A stretch of 64,000 nucleotides of DNA, taken from NCBI GenBank assembly GCA_022824925.1, contig JAJDYW010000024.1:62001-126000 (forward strand), given 5' to 3'. Both the position numbers and the translations under genes were made by a program. Positions 47,930 through 56,313 of this stretch are shown one piece after another (position 1 is the stretch's first letter; every line of letters begins with the position of its first letter). The notes beneath the pieces were generated by a model. The model was not told the origin of the DNA, did no database searches, and saw only the letters and a program-made list of their open reading frames with translations. Source of the DNA: Dehalococcoidia bacterium. GTDB taxonomy: Bacteria; Chloroflexota; Dehalococcoidia; Tepidiformales; Tepidiformaceae.

Positions 47930-49645
47930 ATGAGCGACACGACGGAAGCGACCGGGGCGCAGCCCAGCCTGTTCTCGGAGGAGACGCTTGCGGAGCTCTC
48001 GCGGAGGGTGCACGGCTGGGAGGAAGGCCCGCTGGCGAAGGCGCTGCAGCGCTCGCCCGAGCGCGCGGACGGGTTCGCCACGAGCAGCCTCGACGTACAC
48101 CGGCTCTACACCCCGCTCGACGTCGCGGACCTCGACTACGAGCGCGACCTCGGCTTCCCCGGCGAGTACCCGTTCACGCGCGGGGTGCAGCCGACGATGT
48201 ACCGCGGGCGCCTCTGGACGATGCGCCAGTACGCCGGCTTCGGCACGGCGGAGGAGTCGAACGAGAAGTTCCGCTACCTGCTGAGCCAGGGCCAGACGGG
48301 CCTCTCCGTGGCCTTCGACCTGCCCAGCCAGCTCGGCTACGACTCGGATGACCCGATGGCCATCGCGGAGGTCGGGCAGGTGGGCGTGGCCATCGACTCG
48401 CTCTACGACATGGAGACGCTCTTCGCCGACATCCCGCTGGACAAGGTCTCGACGAGCATGACGATTAACGCGCCGGCGGCGGTGATGCTGGCCATGTACG
48501 TGGCGGCGGGGGAGAAGCAGGGCGTGCCCGCGGAGAAGCTGCGGGGCACGGTCCAGAACGACGTGCTCAAGGAGTACGTGGCGCGGGGCACGTACATCTT
48601 CCCGCCCGGTCCGAGCGTGCGTCTGGCCGCCGACGTGATGGCCTACTGCGCCAGGGAAGTGCCGCTCTGGAACACGATCAGCGTGAGCGGCTACCACATC
48701 CGCGACGCCGGTTCGACGGCGGCGCAGGAGATCGGCTTCACCTTCGCGAACGCCTGCGCGTACATCGAAGCGGCGCTGGCGCGGGGGCTCGCGATCGACG
48801 AGTTCGCGCCGCGCATCAGCTGGATCTTCAACACGCACAACCACTTCTTCGAGGAGGTCGCCAAGTACCGGGCGCTGCGGCGTCTGTGGGCGCGGCTGCT
48901 GAAGGAGAAGTACGGCGCCGGCAACCCGCGCTCGATGATGCTGCGCACGCACACGCAGACGGGCGGCAGCACGCTCATGGCGCAGCAACCCGAGAACAAC
49001 ATCGTGCGTGCCGCCGTCCAGACGCTGGCGGCGGTGACGGGCGGGGTGCAGAGCATCGCCCTGAGCTGTTTCGACGAGGCGCTGGCGCTGCCGACGGACG
49101 AGGCCCAGCGCATCGCCCTGCGCACGCAGCAGATCATCGCGCACGAGACGGGCGCGGCGGACACGATCGACCCCTTCGCGGGGAGCTACTACGTCGAGCA
49201 CCTGACGAACGACCTGGAGCGGCAGGCGGTCGCGATCATGGGGGAGGTGGAGGCGATGGGCGGCTCCGTGCCCGCGATCGAGAGCGGCTGGATGCAGAAC
49301 CAGATCGCGGAGGCGAGCTGGAAGCACCAGCAGCGCGTCGACGAGGGTGATGAGGTGGTCGTGGGGGTGAACGACTTCCAGGAGGGCGGCGACCAGCCGC
49401 AGACCATCTTCAGCGTCGACCGGCGGCTGGTGGACGACCAGCTCGGGCGGCTGGAGCACCACCGCCGCGAGCGCGACCCGGAGGCGGTCGCGAGCGCGAT
49501 CGCGGGGCTGAAGGCGGCCTGCGAGGGCGACGGGAACCTGCTCCCACCGATCCTCGACGCGGTCCGCGCCTACGCCACGCTGGGCGAGATCTGCGGGGCC
49601 ATGCGCGAGGTCTTCGGGGAGTACCGCCCGCCGACGGTTATCTAG
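47930..49645 (+). CDS. Methylmalonyl-CoA mutase, large (substrate-binding) subunit
   Basis: TIM-barrel subunit of an acyl-CoA mutase, 571 residues. It has FPFTRG-type YPFTRGVQPTMYRGRLWTMRQYAGFGTAEESN, the substrate pocket LSVAFDLPSQLGYDSDDP, TSMTINAPAAVMLAMY, GTVQNDVLKEY, SVSGYHIRDAGSTAAQE and RTHTQTGGSTLMAQQPENN. The C-terminal B12-binding domain is absent, as in split mutases, but no small B12-binding subunit gene is adjacent. The YPFTRG and RTHTQTSG-like motifs favour methylmalonyl-CoA over isobutyryl-CoA as substrate, without proof. Ribosome site GGGAGG. Confidence 0.92.
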   Translation: MSDTTEATGAQPSLFSEETLAELSRRVHGWEEGPLAKALQRSPERADGFATSSLDVHRLYTPLDVADLDYERDLGFPGEYPFTRGVQPTMYRGRLWTMRQYAGFGTAEESNEKFRYLLSQGQTGLSVAFDLPSQLGYDSDDPMAIAEVGQVGVAIDSLYDMETLFADIPLDKVSTSMTINAPAAVMLAMYVAAGEKQGVPAEKLRGTVQNDVLKEYVARGTYIFPPGPSVRLAADVMAYCAREVPLWNTISVSGYHIRDAGSTAAQEIGFTFANACAYIEAALARGLAIDEFAPRISWIFNTHNHFFEEVAKYRALRRLWARLLKEKYGAGNPRSMMLRTHTQTGGSTLMAQQPENNIVRAAVQTLAAVTGGVQSIALSCFDEALALPTDEAQRIALRTQQIIAHETGAADTIDPFAGSYYVEHLTNDLERQAVAIMGEVEAMGGSVPAIESGWMQNQIAEASWKHQQRVDEGDEVVVGVNDFQEGGDQPQTIFSVDRRLVDDQLGRLEHHRRERDPEAVASAIAGLKAACEGDGNLLPPILDAVRAYATLGEICGAMREVFGEYRPPTVI

Positions 49646-49655
49646 CCCCTTCCGG

Positions 49656-49661
49656 TACGCT
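49656..49661 (+). promoter_or_regulatory. TACGCT -10 box of the aminotransferase gene
   Basis: GGTACGCTGG ends 31 nt before the ATG. The identical decamer core lies before the zinc-ribbon gene. Confidence 0.5.
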
Positions 49662-49692
49662 GGCCGCAGCCAACCGGCGACGGGGGTCGGGC

Positions 49693-51003
49693 ATGACCGC
49701 GGACACAGGCGACTCCGAGGGGGACCTCCTCCAAGCGGCGCGACAGTTCAGCTTCGGCGGGCGGATGGACGCCTCGGACGCGGGGCCGATCTTCGTGCGC
49801 GGATCCGGATCCGAGGTCGAGGACATCAACGGGAAGCGCTACCTCGACTTCAACTCCGGGCAGATGTGCGCCTGGCTGGGGCACAACCACCCCGCCATCG
49901 TGAAGGCCGTGGGCGAGGCCTGCGAGCGGCTGATCCACGCGCACAGCAGCTACTACAACGACCAGGAGATCCGGCTGGCGGAACGGTTGGGGCGGCTCCT
50001 CCCGGAGCCCCTGCGCAAGAGCCTGTTCCTGCAGTCGGGCGCGGACGCCAACGAGGCGGCCATCAACATCGCGCGGAAGTACACGGGCGGGTTCGAGGTC
50101 GCGAGCCCGCACATCTCCTTCCACGGGATGTCGGACACCACGCGCGCCCTCACCTTCGCGGGGTGGCATCGCGGCTACGGCCCGCCGCAGCCGGGGCTGA
50201 TGGCGATGCTCGCGCCCTACTGCTACCGCTGTCCCATCGCGCTCAAGCCCGACTCGTGCGGCCTCGCCTGCCTCGACGCGTCGTTCGAGCTGATCGACGC
50301 CCAGACCACGTCGCGTCCGGCGGCGGTGCTGACGGAGCCGATCTTCTCCGCCGGAGGGGTCATCGAGCCGCCTCCCGGCTGGTTGCCCGAACTGAAGGCG
50401 CGCTGCCGGGAGCGGGGCATGCTGCTCATCCTCGACGAGGAGCAAACGGGACTGGGGAAGACGGGCGACACCTTCGCCTTCGAGCAGGAGGGAGTCGTGC
50501 CCGACATCCTCACGCTGGCGAAGCACTTCGGCGGGGGCATCACCCTCTCGGCGGTCAGCACGTCGGCGGAGATCGAGGAGCAGGTAGTGGAGGACGAGTT
50601 CATCGTCACGCACTCGCACTCGAACGATCCGCTGGCCTGTGCGGCCGGGCGGGCAACCCTGGACGTCCTCGAAGGGGAGGGCCTGGCGAACGTCGCCCGG
50701 CGTCTCAGTGCCCGCCTGAAGTCGAAGCTGCAGGCCCTGGGGGAGCGCTTCGAGATCATCGGCGACGTGCGCGGGCGGGGCCTGCTGCTGGGCATCGAGC
50801 TTGTCCGCGATCGGGAGACAAAGGAGCCGGCTACGACCGAGGGCCGCGCCATCGCGCAGCGCTGCCTGGAGCACGGCCTCATCTTCAGCCTGAGGCGGGA
50901 GGGATCCGTGCTGCGCTTCGTGCCGCCGGCGAGCACGACCGACGACCAGATCGAGGAAGCGGCCGCGATCCTCGAGGAGGCCATCGCGGAGGTGTGCCGG
51001 TAG
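49693..51003 (+). CDS. Class III PLP-dependent aminotransferase (2,2-dialkylglycine-decarboxylase-like)
   Basis: A 436-residue fold-type I PLP enzyme. It has FLDFNSGQMCAWLGHNHPAIV-type substrate loop, FLQSGADANEAAINIARKYTG, SFHGMSDTTRALT, LILDEEQTGLGKTG and the PLP lysine in ILTLAKHFGGG. PYCYRCPIALKPDSCGLACLD and EPIFSAGGVIEPPPGWLPELKARC resemble 2,2-dialkylglycine decarboxylase more than ornithine or GABA aminotransferases. Substrate is unproven. It has its own promoter and lies 47 bp after the mutase. Confidence 0.88.
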   Translation: MTADTGDSEGDLLQAARQFSFGGRMDASDAGPIFVRGSGSEVEDINGKRYLDFNSGQMCAWLGHNHPAIVKAVGEACERLIHAHSSYYNDQEIRLAERLGRLLPEPLRKSLFLQSGADANEAAINIARKYTGGFEVASPHISFHGMSDTTRALTFAGWHRGYGPPQPGLMAMLAPYCYRCPIALKPDSCGLACLDASFELIDAQTTSRPAAVLTEPIFSAGGVIEPPPGWLPELKARCRERGMLLILDEEQTGLGKTGDTFAFEQEGVVPDILTLAKHFGGGITLSAVSTSAEIEEQVVEDEFIVTHSHSNDPLACAAGRATLDVLEGEGLANVARRLSARLKSKLQALGERFEIIGDVRGRGLLLGIELVRDRETKEPATTEGRAIAQRCLEHGLIFSLRREGSVLRFVPPASTTDDQIEEAAAILEEAIAEVCR

Positions 51004-51026
51004 GACAGTGCCGGCCGGCGGTCGGG

Positions 51027-51032
51027 TACGCT
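51027..51032 (+). promoter_or_regulatory. TACGCT -10 box of the zinc-ribbon gene
   Basis: GGTACGCTGG ends 30 nt before the ATG, with GGGAGA in between, the leadered spacing. Confidence 0.5.
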
Positions 51033-51062
51033 GGCTTCATCCTTCCGGAACGGGAGACCGGC

Positions 51063-51278
51063 ATGACAGCGGAACCGATCAGCTTCTCGTGCACGCGGTG
51101 CTCGAACCCATCGTTCACGACGGAAGACCTCTTCTTCGCGGGGAAGTGGGGCCGTTTCTTCGACATGCAGAGCAAGAAGTTCACGGCCGTGCAGTGCGAC
51201 AACTGCGGATACACGGAGTTCTACCGTCAGCAGAGCGGGCGGGCCGGGAACATCCTCGACCTGCTCGTGAGCGGATAG
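51063..51278 (+). CDS. Small zinc-ribbon protein (71 residues)
   Basis: A compact protein with two CxxC knuckles, CTRC near residue 10 and CDNC near residue 45, that should bind one zinc. Between them lies a short ordered stretch (SFTTEDLFFAGKWGRFFDMQSKKFTAVQ), and CGYTEFYRQQSG follows. The layout matches small nucleic-acid-binding zinc-ribbon proteins that are widespread in bacteria, function not established. The ATG has GGGAGA upstream and its own TACGCT box. It converges on the CoA-transferase gene with a 3-bp gap. Confidence 0.8.
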   Translation: MTAEPISFSCTRCSNPSFTTEDLFFAGKWGRFFDMQSKKFTAVQCDNCGYTEFYRQQSGRAGNILDLLVSG

Positions 51279-51281
51279 GGC

Positions 51282-52463
51282 TCAGATGACCTCGGCCTCA
51301 CGCAGCGACGTAATCTCGTCCCAGGAGTAGCCGAGCTCGGCCAGGTAGCGCTCGGTGGAGTCGCCGAGCTCCGGGGGCGGGGCGACCTCGGTCCGGGGCT
51401 CGCCGCCGAACTGGATGGGGCACCCGACGACGAGCGCCTCGCCCAGCTCGGCGTGGGGCATGGTGGCGATGTAGCCGTTCGCCCGCGCCTGCGGGTCGGC
51501 GAGGATATCGGCGTAGCTCTGGACGGGTCCGCAGAAGATGTCGCGGGCGCGGAAGCGGGCGATCCACTCGTCCGTCGGGCGGGTGCGGATGCGATCCTCG
51601 AGGCGAGGCTGGATCTCAGCCATGGCGGCGGCGCGGGAGCGGTCGTCGGGGTACTGCTCGGCGAGCTCGTTCAGACCGAGTTCGTCGCAGAGGGCGGCGA
51701 ACTTGTCGGTGGTGGCTCCGCCGATGACGAGCCACCCGTCGGACGTCTCGAAGGCGCGCCAGACGGCGCGGGAGGTGAGGAGGGGGTGGCCGAGGCCGGC
51801 GCGGGGGGCGGTCCGGCCGGAGAACGACTCGGTGTTGATCTCCCACGACTGGAGGGCGATCTGGGAACCGTACAGGGAGACGTCGACCTGCTCGCCCTCG
51901 CCCGTGCGCTCGCGCTTGACGAGGGCGGCGAGGATGCCGGAGCAGAGCATCATCGCGCCCACCTGGTCGGCGATGGCGGCCCCGGTGGGAGTCGGCGGGC
52001 CGTCCTCGGGACCGCTACGGAGGAGGATGCCGCCGGACGCCTGGCCGATAATGTCGTTGCCGGGGACGGGGGTGCGGTCGCCGTGAGGGCCGAAGGCGGA
52101 GGCGCTGGCGTAGACGATGCCGGGGTTGATGGCGGCGAGCGTCTCGTAATCGAAGCCGAGGCGGTCCATCGCGCCCGGCCGCATGTTGCTGACGACGACA
52201 TCGACGCGCTCGACGAAGCGCCGCACGACCTCGCGGCCCTCGGGGCGGCGCACATCGAGGGTGACGCTGTGCTTGCCGCGATCGTGGGCGACGAAGTAGG
52301 AGGTGGGCTGGGTGGGGCGGCCGACGCCGCGGCCCCGCTCCCCCTCGCGGTGCTCGACCTTGATGATCTCGGCGCCCATGTCGGCCAGGAGCACGGTCGC
52401 GTACGGACCCTGCTGGGCCCAGGTGAAATCGAGCACGCGGATGCCTTCGAGCGGACGTCCCAT
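51282..52463 (-). CDS. Class III CoA-transferase (CaiB/BaiF family)
   Basis: Transfers CoA between carboxylic acids, substrate unknown. The 393-residue protein starts GRPLEGIRVLDFTWAQQGPYATVLLADMGAEIIKVE. It has TLDVRRPEGREVVRRFVERVDVVVSNMRPG and the catalytic Asp in GNDIIGQASGG. GEGEQVDVSLYGSQIAL and a C-terminal FCGPVQSYADILADPQ segment are typical. The ATG at 52463 is favoured by GGAGG upstream. An ATG ten codons earlier would begin before that site. It is followed upstream on the same strand by an alcohol dehydrogenase with a 68-bp gap. Confidence 0.92.
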   Translation of the reverse strand: MGRPLEGIRVLDFTWAQQGPYATVLLADMGAEIIKVEHREGERGRGVGRPTQPTSYFVAHDRGKHSVTLDVRRPEGREVVRRFVERVDVVVSNMRPGAMDRLGFDYETLAAINPGIVYASASAFGPHGDRTPVPGNDIIGQASGGILLRSGPEDGPPTPTGAAIADQVGAMMLCSGILAALVKRERTGEGEQVDVSLYGSQIALQSWEINTESFSGRTAPRAGLGHPLLTSRAVWRAFETSDGWLVIGGATTDKFAALCDELGLNELAEQYPDDRSRAAAMAEIQPRLEDRIRTRPTDEWIARFRARDIFCGPVQSYADILADPQARANGYIATMPHAELGEALVVGCPIQFGGEPRTEVAPPPELGDSTERYLAELGYSWDEITSLREAEVI

Positions 52464-52531
52464 GGTTCTTCCCTCCGCAGTCGCCGGGAGCATGGCACAG
52501 GGGCGGGCGGTGGCGCGAGGGGTCGGGCGGG

Positions 52532-53548
52532 TCAGGGGAGGAGGCGGACCTTGATCGAACCGGTCGACTTGTCGTCGGCGGCGATGAACGCCTCGGGGGC
52601 GCGGTCGAGGGGGAAGGTGTGGGTGACGATCTCGGAGAGCGGGTCGATCAGCTCGTCGAGGAGGTCGGTGGCCAGCCCGAACTCGGTGCGGGGACCGGGC
52701 CGGCCGTAGCAGACGGCCCCGACGAGGCGCACCTCCTTCAGGAGGAGGGGCGTGGCGGGCAGGGCGACGTCGGCGCCAAAGGCGCCGAGCACGACGACCG
52801 TGCCGCGATTGCGCACGAGCGCGATGCCCTCGGTGATGGTGGGAGCGTCCCCGCCGACGGTCTCGATCACGGAGTCGACGGGGAGGCCGCCGAGCTCCTT
52901 CCGGGCGGTCTCGCCGTCGGGGAAGGTAGCAGTTGCGCCGAAGGCTCGCGCCATCTCCGCCTGGAAGGGGTGGCGGGCGGTGAGGAAGACCTCGGTGGCC
53001 CCGGCGCGGCGGGCTACGAGCAGGTTCACGAGGCCGACGGTGCCCGCCCCGAGGATGACGACGCGCGACCCGAGCCGCACCCCCGCCTCATTGACGGCGT
53101 GCACGGCGACGGCGACGGGCTCGGCGAGCGACCCCGACTCGGCGGGGACACGGTCGGGGAGGGGGTAGACGGAGGTCTCGGGGGCGAGCATGACGCCGGC
53201 CATGCCGCCGGCGCCGTCTCCCCCGAGAAAGACGCGGTTCTGGCAGTGCCACGTCTGGCCGGTGAGGCACTCGTAGCAATCGAAGCAGACGGCTACCGGC
53301 TCGACGGACACCTTCGCCCCGACACCGAGCTCGACACCTTCGCCCAGGGCCTCGACGACGCCGCCGACCTCGTGCCCGGGAACGCCGCCGGGGGGTCCCC
53401 CGCGACGGTAGTTGTGCAGATCGCTGCCGCAGATGCCGGCGCCGGCCACGCGCAGCCGCACCCATCCGGGGGGCGGCTCGCCGAACTCGCGGTCGACCAC
53501 ATCGACGGCGCGGGGACCGGACCAGACGACGGCACGCTCGGTGCTCAC
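52532..53548 (-). CDS. Zinc-dependent medium-chain alcohol/polyol dehydrogenase
   Basis: A 338-residue MDR-family oxidoreductase. The catalytic zinc site is GICGSDLHNY and GHEVGGVVEALG. The structural zinc lobe has C-x2-C-x2... in CFDCYECLTGQTWHCQN. The NAD(P) domain has VVILGAGTVGLVNLLVARRAGA. The structural lobe and AEPVAVAVHAV resemble sorbitol/threonine dehydrogenases. Substrate unknown. GTG start, with a TATCAT box 8 nt before it, so its mRNA is probably leaderless. Confidence 0.9.
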   Translation of the reverse strand: MSTERAVVWSGPRAVDVVDREFGEPPPGWVRLRVAGAGICGSDLHNYRRGGPPGGVPGHEVGGVVEALGEGVELGVGAKVSVEPVAVCFDCYECLTGQTWHCQNRVFLGGDGAGGMAGVMLAPETSVYPLPDRVPAESGSLAEPVAVAVHAVNEAGVRLGSRVVILGAGTVGLVNLLVARRAGATEVFLTARHPFQAEMARAFGATATFPDGETARKELGGLPVDSVIETVGGDAPTITEGIALVRNRGTVVVLGAFGADVALPATPLLLKEVRLVGAVCYGRPGPRTEFGLATDLLDELIDPLSEIVTHTFPLDRAPEAFIAADDKSTGSIKVRLLP

Positions 53549-53556
53549 GGACGCGC

Positions 53557-53562
53557 ATGATA
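53557..53562 (-). promoter_or_regulatory. TATCAT -10 box of the alcohol dehydrogenase gene
   Basis: TATCAT on the minus strand ends 8 nt before the GTG, leaderless spacing. Confidence 0.45.
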
Positions 53563-53593
53563 CCGGGCTTACATCCCTCCACGGCGGGGACGG

Positions 53594-53599
53594 TATGCT
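53594..53599 (+). promoter_or_regulatory. TATGCT -10 box of the small membrane protein gene
   Basis: GGTATGCTGA ends 30 nt before the GTG, with GGGAG between, leadered spacing. Confidence 0.5.
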
Positions 53600-53629
53600 G
53601 AGCGCTGGGACTACCCAACGGGAGCGGCT

Positions 53630-53956
53630 GTGACGACAGAGCAGGATCGCGGTCTCCTTGCGTTGGTCGGAGGCCGGATCAGGGGCCTTCCCGCGTTCTC
53701 GTGGTGGATCGGACTCTCCTACTGGGTCGGAGTCGCGATCGTCGGAACGGCCGCCCTCGGCGTTCTCGTGATGTTCGCCATCCTGGTGAACCCGCTGACC
53801 TCGGTGCTGGCGGGCGTGATCGTGGTCGCGCTGGGGTTCGCGATGACGGTGGGGACGTCCCGCAACCGCCGCCTTCCCCCCGAGCTGCTCTTCTACGCCA
53901 GCCTTGCGCTCGTCCCTCTCTTCATCGCGCTCGCGCTCATCGTCGCCGTTACCTGA
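53630..53956 (+). CDS. Small three-helix membrane protein of unknown function
   Basis: A 108-residue protein with three hydrophobic helices (about 30-53, 54-74 and 85-107) and a short basic loop (GTSRNRRLPPE) after the second. The loop suggests that end faces the cytoplasm. I do not recognise a family. GTG start with GGGAG upstream. It has its own promoter and is followed after 59 bp by the RidA gene, which has another. Confidence 0.72.
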   Translation: MTTEQDRGLLALVGGRIRGLPAFSWWIGLSYWVGVAIVGTAALGVLVMFAILVNPLTSVLAGVIVVALGFAMTVGTSRNRRLPPELLFYASLALVPLFIALALIVAVT

Positions 53957-53977
53957 CGCACGCCCTCTCCCCCTGCG

Positions 53978-53983
53978 TAGACT
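53978..53983 (+). promoter_or_regulatory. TAGACT -10 box of the RidA gene
   Basis: GCGTAGACTCC ends 32 nt before the ATG, with AGGAGG between, leadered spacing. Confidence 0.5.
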
Positions 53984-54015
53984 CCGCGCGCGGCCAGGAC
54001 CGCAGGAGGATTGGG

Positions 54016-54381
54016 ATGGCGCGAGAGTACATCGACGTGCTTCGGCTACCGGAGAGCATGCCCTGGCACTACAGCCAGGCCGTGAAAGTGGGCAACACCG
54101 TGTACGTGGCCGGCCAGGTGGGCGCCGGCGAGGGCAGCATCGAGGCGCAGACCCGGAAGGCCTACGAAAGCGTCGTCGATGTGCTGGCGAAGGCGGGCGC
54201 GACGATGGACCACGTCGTGCGCGAAACCGTCTACCTGGCGGATCGCTCGAAGCTGCCCGAGGTCGCGAAGATCCGGGAGACGTTCTACGGGGATCGCTTC
54301 CCGGCGAGCACGGCCGTCTTCAGCGGATCGGGCGACGGCTACGACATCGAGGTCGAGGTGACGGCGGTCATCGACGACTAG
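54016..54381 (+). CDS. RidA/YjgF family protein
   Basis: A 121-residue trimeric-fold protein of the Rid family. RidA members deaminate reactive enamine/imine intermediates. It has YSQAVKVGNTVYVAGQVGAGEGSIEAQTRKAYESV, DHVVRETVYLADRSKLP and FPASTAVFSGSG. In true RidA a conserved Arg near position 105 binds the carboxylate. I do not see a clear one in the matching place (SGSGDGYDIEVEVTAV), so it may be another Rid subgroup with a different role. AGGAGG precedes the ATG. It overlaps the convergent nucleotidyltransferase gene by 14 bp. Confidence 0.88.
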   Translation: MAREYIDVLRLPESMPWHYSQAVKVGNTVYVAGQVGAGEGSIEAQTRKAYESVVDVLAKAGATMDHVVRETVYLADRSKLPEVAKIRETFYGDRFPASTAVFSGSGDGYDIEVEVTAVIDD

Positions 54382-55105
54382 CGGGCGCCGGGGCGCCGGC
54401 GGCGAGGAGGCGCTCGGCCTCCCGCAGGTCGTCGGCGGTGTCGATGTCGTACCAGAAGTGGCCGCTGACATCGACGGTCCCGAGGCGGCGCTCGCGCGCG
54501 AGCACGGCCATGATGTCGCTCAGGCCGCAGTCGTCGGGCGCGGCCTCCACGGCTGCCCAGATTGCGGATGAGCAGACGAAGGCGCCCGCATCGAGGGCGT
54601 CCCAGTCGGCCAGCCCCTTCCCGATGGCGGTGACGAAACCGTCGTCGTCGGTGGCGAGCTTGGTCGCCTCGTCGGCATAGGCCTCGCCACGGTGCGAGCG
54701 GTCGGAGGCGACGCGGCAGGTGTCGCCCAGGGGGTTCCGCACAGCCGAGTCGAGCAGGGCGGAGATGAGCCCCGGCGAGAAGGCATGGTCACACATGACG
54801 AGGAGAAAGGGCTCATCGCCACAGTAGGAGCGGGCGGCAGCAAGGGAATAGGAAGCGCCCTGGTGAAAGCGGGGGTTGGCCGCGAACTCGACGGACTGGC
54901 GGGCCCACTCCTGTGCGCCCTGGCGGACGGCGCGCTCGCCGTGGCCGGTTACGACGAGCGCGTGATCGAGCCCCGCCTCGGCAAGCGCGTGGAGGGTGTG
55001 GCCGACGAGGGGCATCCCGGCAAGGGGGACGAGGGGTTTGGGGAGGCCGGGGCCTGACTCGCTGAGACGCTGGCCAAGGCCCGCCGCGAGGACAACTGCC
55101 TTCAT
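54368..55105 (-). CDS. Nucleotidyltransferase, possibly CDP-inositol-forming type
   Basis: A 245-residue NTP-transferase. MKAVVLAAGLGQRLSESG followed by LPKPLVPLAGMPLVGHTL is the nucleotide-binding loop of sugar-phosphate nucleotidyltransferases. LLVMCDHAFSPGLISALL has an Asp-His in place of the usual GD. DAGAFVCSS and FWYDIDTADDLREAERLL complete the pattern. The CDH motif resembles the nucleotidyltransferase half of inositol-1-phosphate cytidylyltransferases. No CDP-alcohol phosphotransferase is adjacent to confirm this. A TAAGAT box lies 38 nt upstream. Confidence 0.8.
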   Translation of the reverse strand: MKAVVLAAGLGQRLSESGPGLPKPLVPLAGMPLVGHTLHALAEAGLDHALVVTGHGERAVRQGAQEWARQSVEFAANPRFHQGASYSLAAARSYCGDEPFLLVMCDHAFSPGLISALLDSAVRNPLGDTCRVASDRSHRGEAYADEATKLATDDDGFVTAIGKGLADWDALDAGAFVCSSAIWAAVEAAPDDCGLSDIMAVLARERRLGTVDVSGHFWYDIDTADDLREAERLLAAGAPAPASRR

Positions 55106-55143
55106 GCACGCTCCGGCGGGCGGCCGCCCGGGAATCGGGAACG

Positions 55144-55149
55144 ATCTTA
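55144..55149 (-). promoter_or_regulatory. TAAGAT -10 box of the nucleotidyltransferase gene
   Basis: TAAGAT on the minus strand, the same hexamer as at rel, lies 38 nt before the ATG. Confidence 0.4.
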
Positions 55150-55193
55150 GCCCATCGCCGGGCTGGGGGAGGTTGATAGGAACGGCTACCTGC

Positions 55194-55199
55194 GATACT
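55194..55199 (+). promoter_or_regulatory. GATACT/TACTTT -10 candidate for the ABC importer genes
   Basis: GATACTTT lies 5 nt before an ATG that opens a 51-codon reading frame, and 21 nt before the GTG used here for the ATPase. Which start is used is unclear. Confidence 0.35.
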
Positions 55200-55220
55200 T
55201 TGCCATGGCTAACCCGACAA

Positions 55221-56312
55221 GTGAGTCTGACCTTGAGCGCTTTCGGCCTGCTGACACGCGCCCGGCTGGGGAAAGATCCCCGGCGCAGCCCCGGTGCGGT
55301 CTCCGATCTCGTTACCAGCCACCTCTCGTTCTCCTACGGCGAAACCCTCGCGGTCGATGATGTCTCGATCACCGTGCCCGGCGGCACGGTCACGGCGCTG
55401 CTTGGCCCCAGCGGCTGCGGGAAGACGACGCTGCTGAGGCTGCTCGCGGGGCTGGAACGCCCCGACGGCGGCTCGATCCACGCCGGCGGCGAGACGCTGA
55501 GCTCGCCGAACCGCGTCAGGCCCCCGGAGAAGCGGCGCATCGGCATGGTGTTCCAGGAGGGAGCGCTGTTTCCCCACCTGAGCGTGGCCGAGAACGTCGC
55601 CTTCGGCATTCCCCGTGACTCCGCGCGAGAGGGGAAGGTCGAGCAGGCGCTGGAGCTGGTGGGCCTCTCGGGCCTGGGCACGCGATCGCCTGCGTCGCTC
55701 TCGGGCGGACAGCGGCAGCGCGTGGCGCTGGCGCGAGCACTCGCGCCCGGCCCCGACGTGCTCCTGCTGGACGAGCCGTTCGCGAACCTGGACCCGGCCC
55801 TGCGCGTGGAGCTGCGGACGGAGGTGGCCGCGTTGCTGCGCAAGCTGGGCATCACGAGCGTGTTCGTGACGCACGACCAGGAGGAGGCGTTCGTGATGGG
55901 CGCCCAGGTGATCGTGATGCGCGACGGGCGCGTGCTGCAGAGCGCCTCGCCGAGCGACCTGTACAGCCGCCCCGTGAACCGCTGGGTGGCGGGCTTCGTG
56001 GGCGAGGCGAACGTCGTGCCGGGGCAGGGAGGCGGGGAGGCGGCGGAGACACTCGTGGGGCCGGTGCCGCTGGCGCAGGCCGCCCCGGCCATGTGCGAGG
56101 TGCTGCTGCGACCCGAGCACCTCACCCTCGCCGGCGGGGGCGCCTGGGAGATCGAGCAGCTCGAGTTCTACGGGCACGACACCCTCTACATCCTGCGGGG
56201 CGAGGAGGACCAGCGGCTGCTGGTCCGCGCCGCGGGAGCGCCCCAGTACGCCAGCGGCGACCGCGCCTCCGTGCGTTACCAGGGTCCGCCGACGGTCGCC
56301 TTCGACGCCTAG
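55221..56312 (+). CDS. ABC importer ATP-binding protein (Fe3+/thiamine/polyamine type)
   Basis: ATPase of about 363 residues. Walker A is LLGPSGCGKTTLLRLLAGLE, the signature is LSGGQRQRVALARAL, Walker B is VLLLDEPFANLDP and the H-loop is VFVTHDQEEAF. A C-terminal TOBE-like domain follows. This places it in the FbpC/PotA/ThiQ/CysA group. The start is uncertain. The ABC fold begins about 33 codons after the GTG, and those codons have unusually many T/A third positions. An ATG at 55205 is in another frame and runs to a stop at 55360. The permease gene begins 1 bp after the stop. No solute-binding protein gene is in the window. Confidence 0.88.
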   Translation: MSLTLSAFGLLTRARLGKDPRRSPGAVSDLVTSHLSFSYGETLAVDDVSITVPGGTVTALLGPSGCGKTTLLRLLAGLERPDGGSIHAGGETLSSPNRVRPPEKRRIGMVFQEGALFPHLSVAENVAFGIPRDSAREGKVEQALELVGLSGLGTRSPASLSGGQRQRVALARALAPGPDVLLLDEPFANLDPALRVELRTEVAALLRKLGITSVFVTHDQEEAFVMGAQVIVMRDGRVLQSASPSDLYSRPVNRWVAGFVGEANVVPGQGGGEAAETLVGPVPLAQAAPAMCEVLLRPEHLTLAGGGAWEIEQLEFYGHDTLYILRGEEDQRLLVRAAGAPQYASGDRASVRYQGPPTVAFDA

Positions 56313-56313
56313 C

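Noticed and set aside
55205..55320. TPP or cobalamin riboswitch before the ABC importer
   Set aside because: The CUGAGA and other conserved cores are absent.
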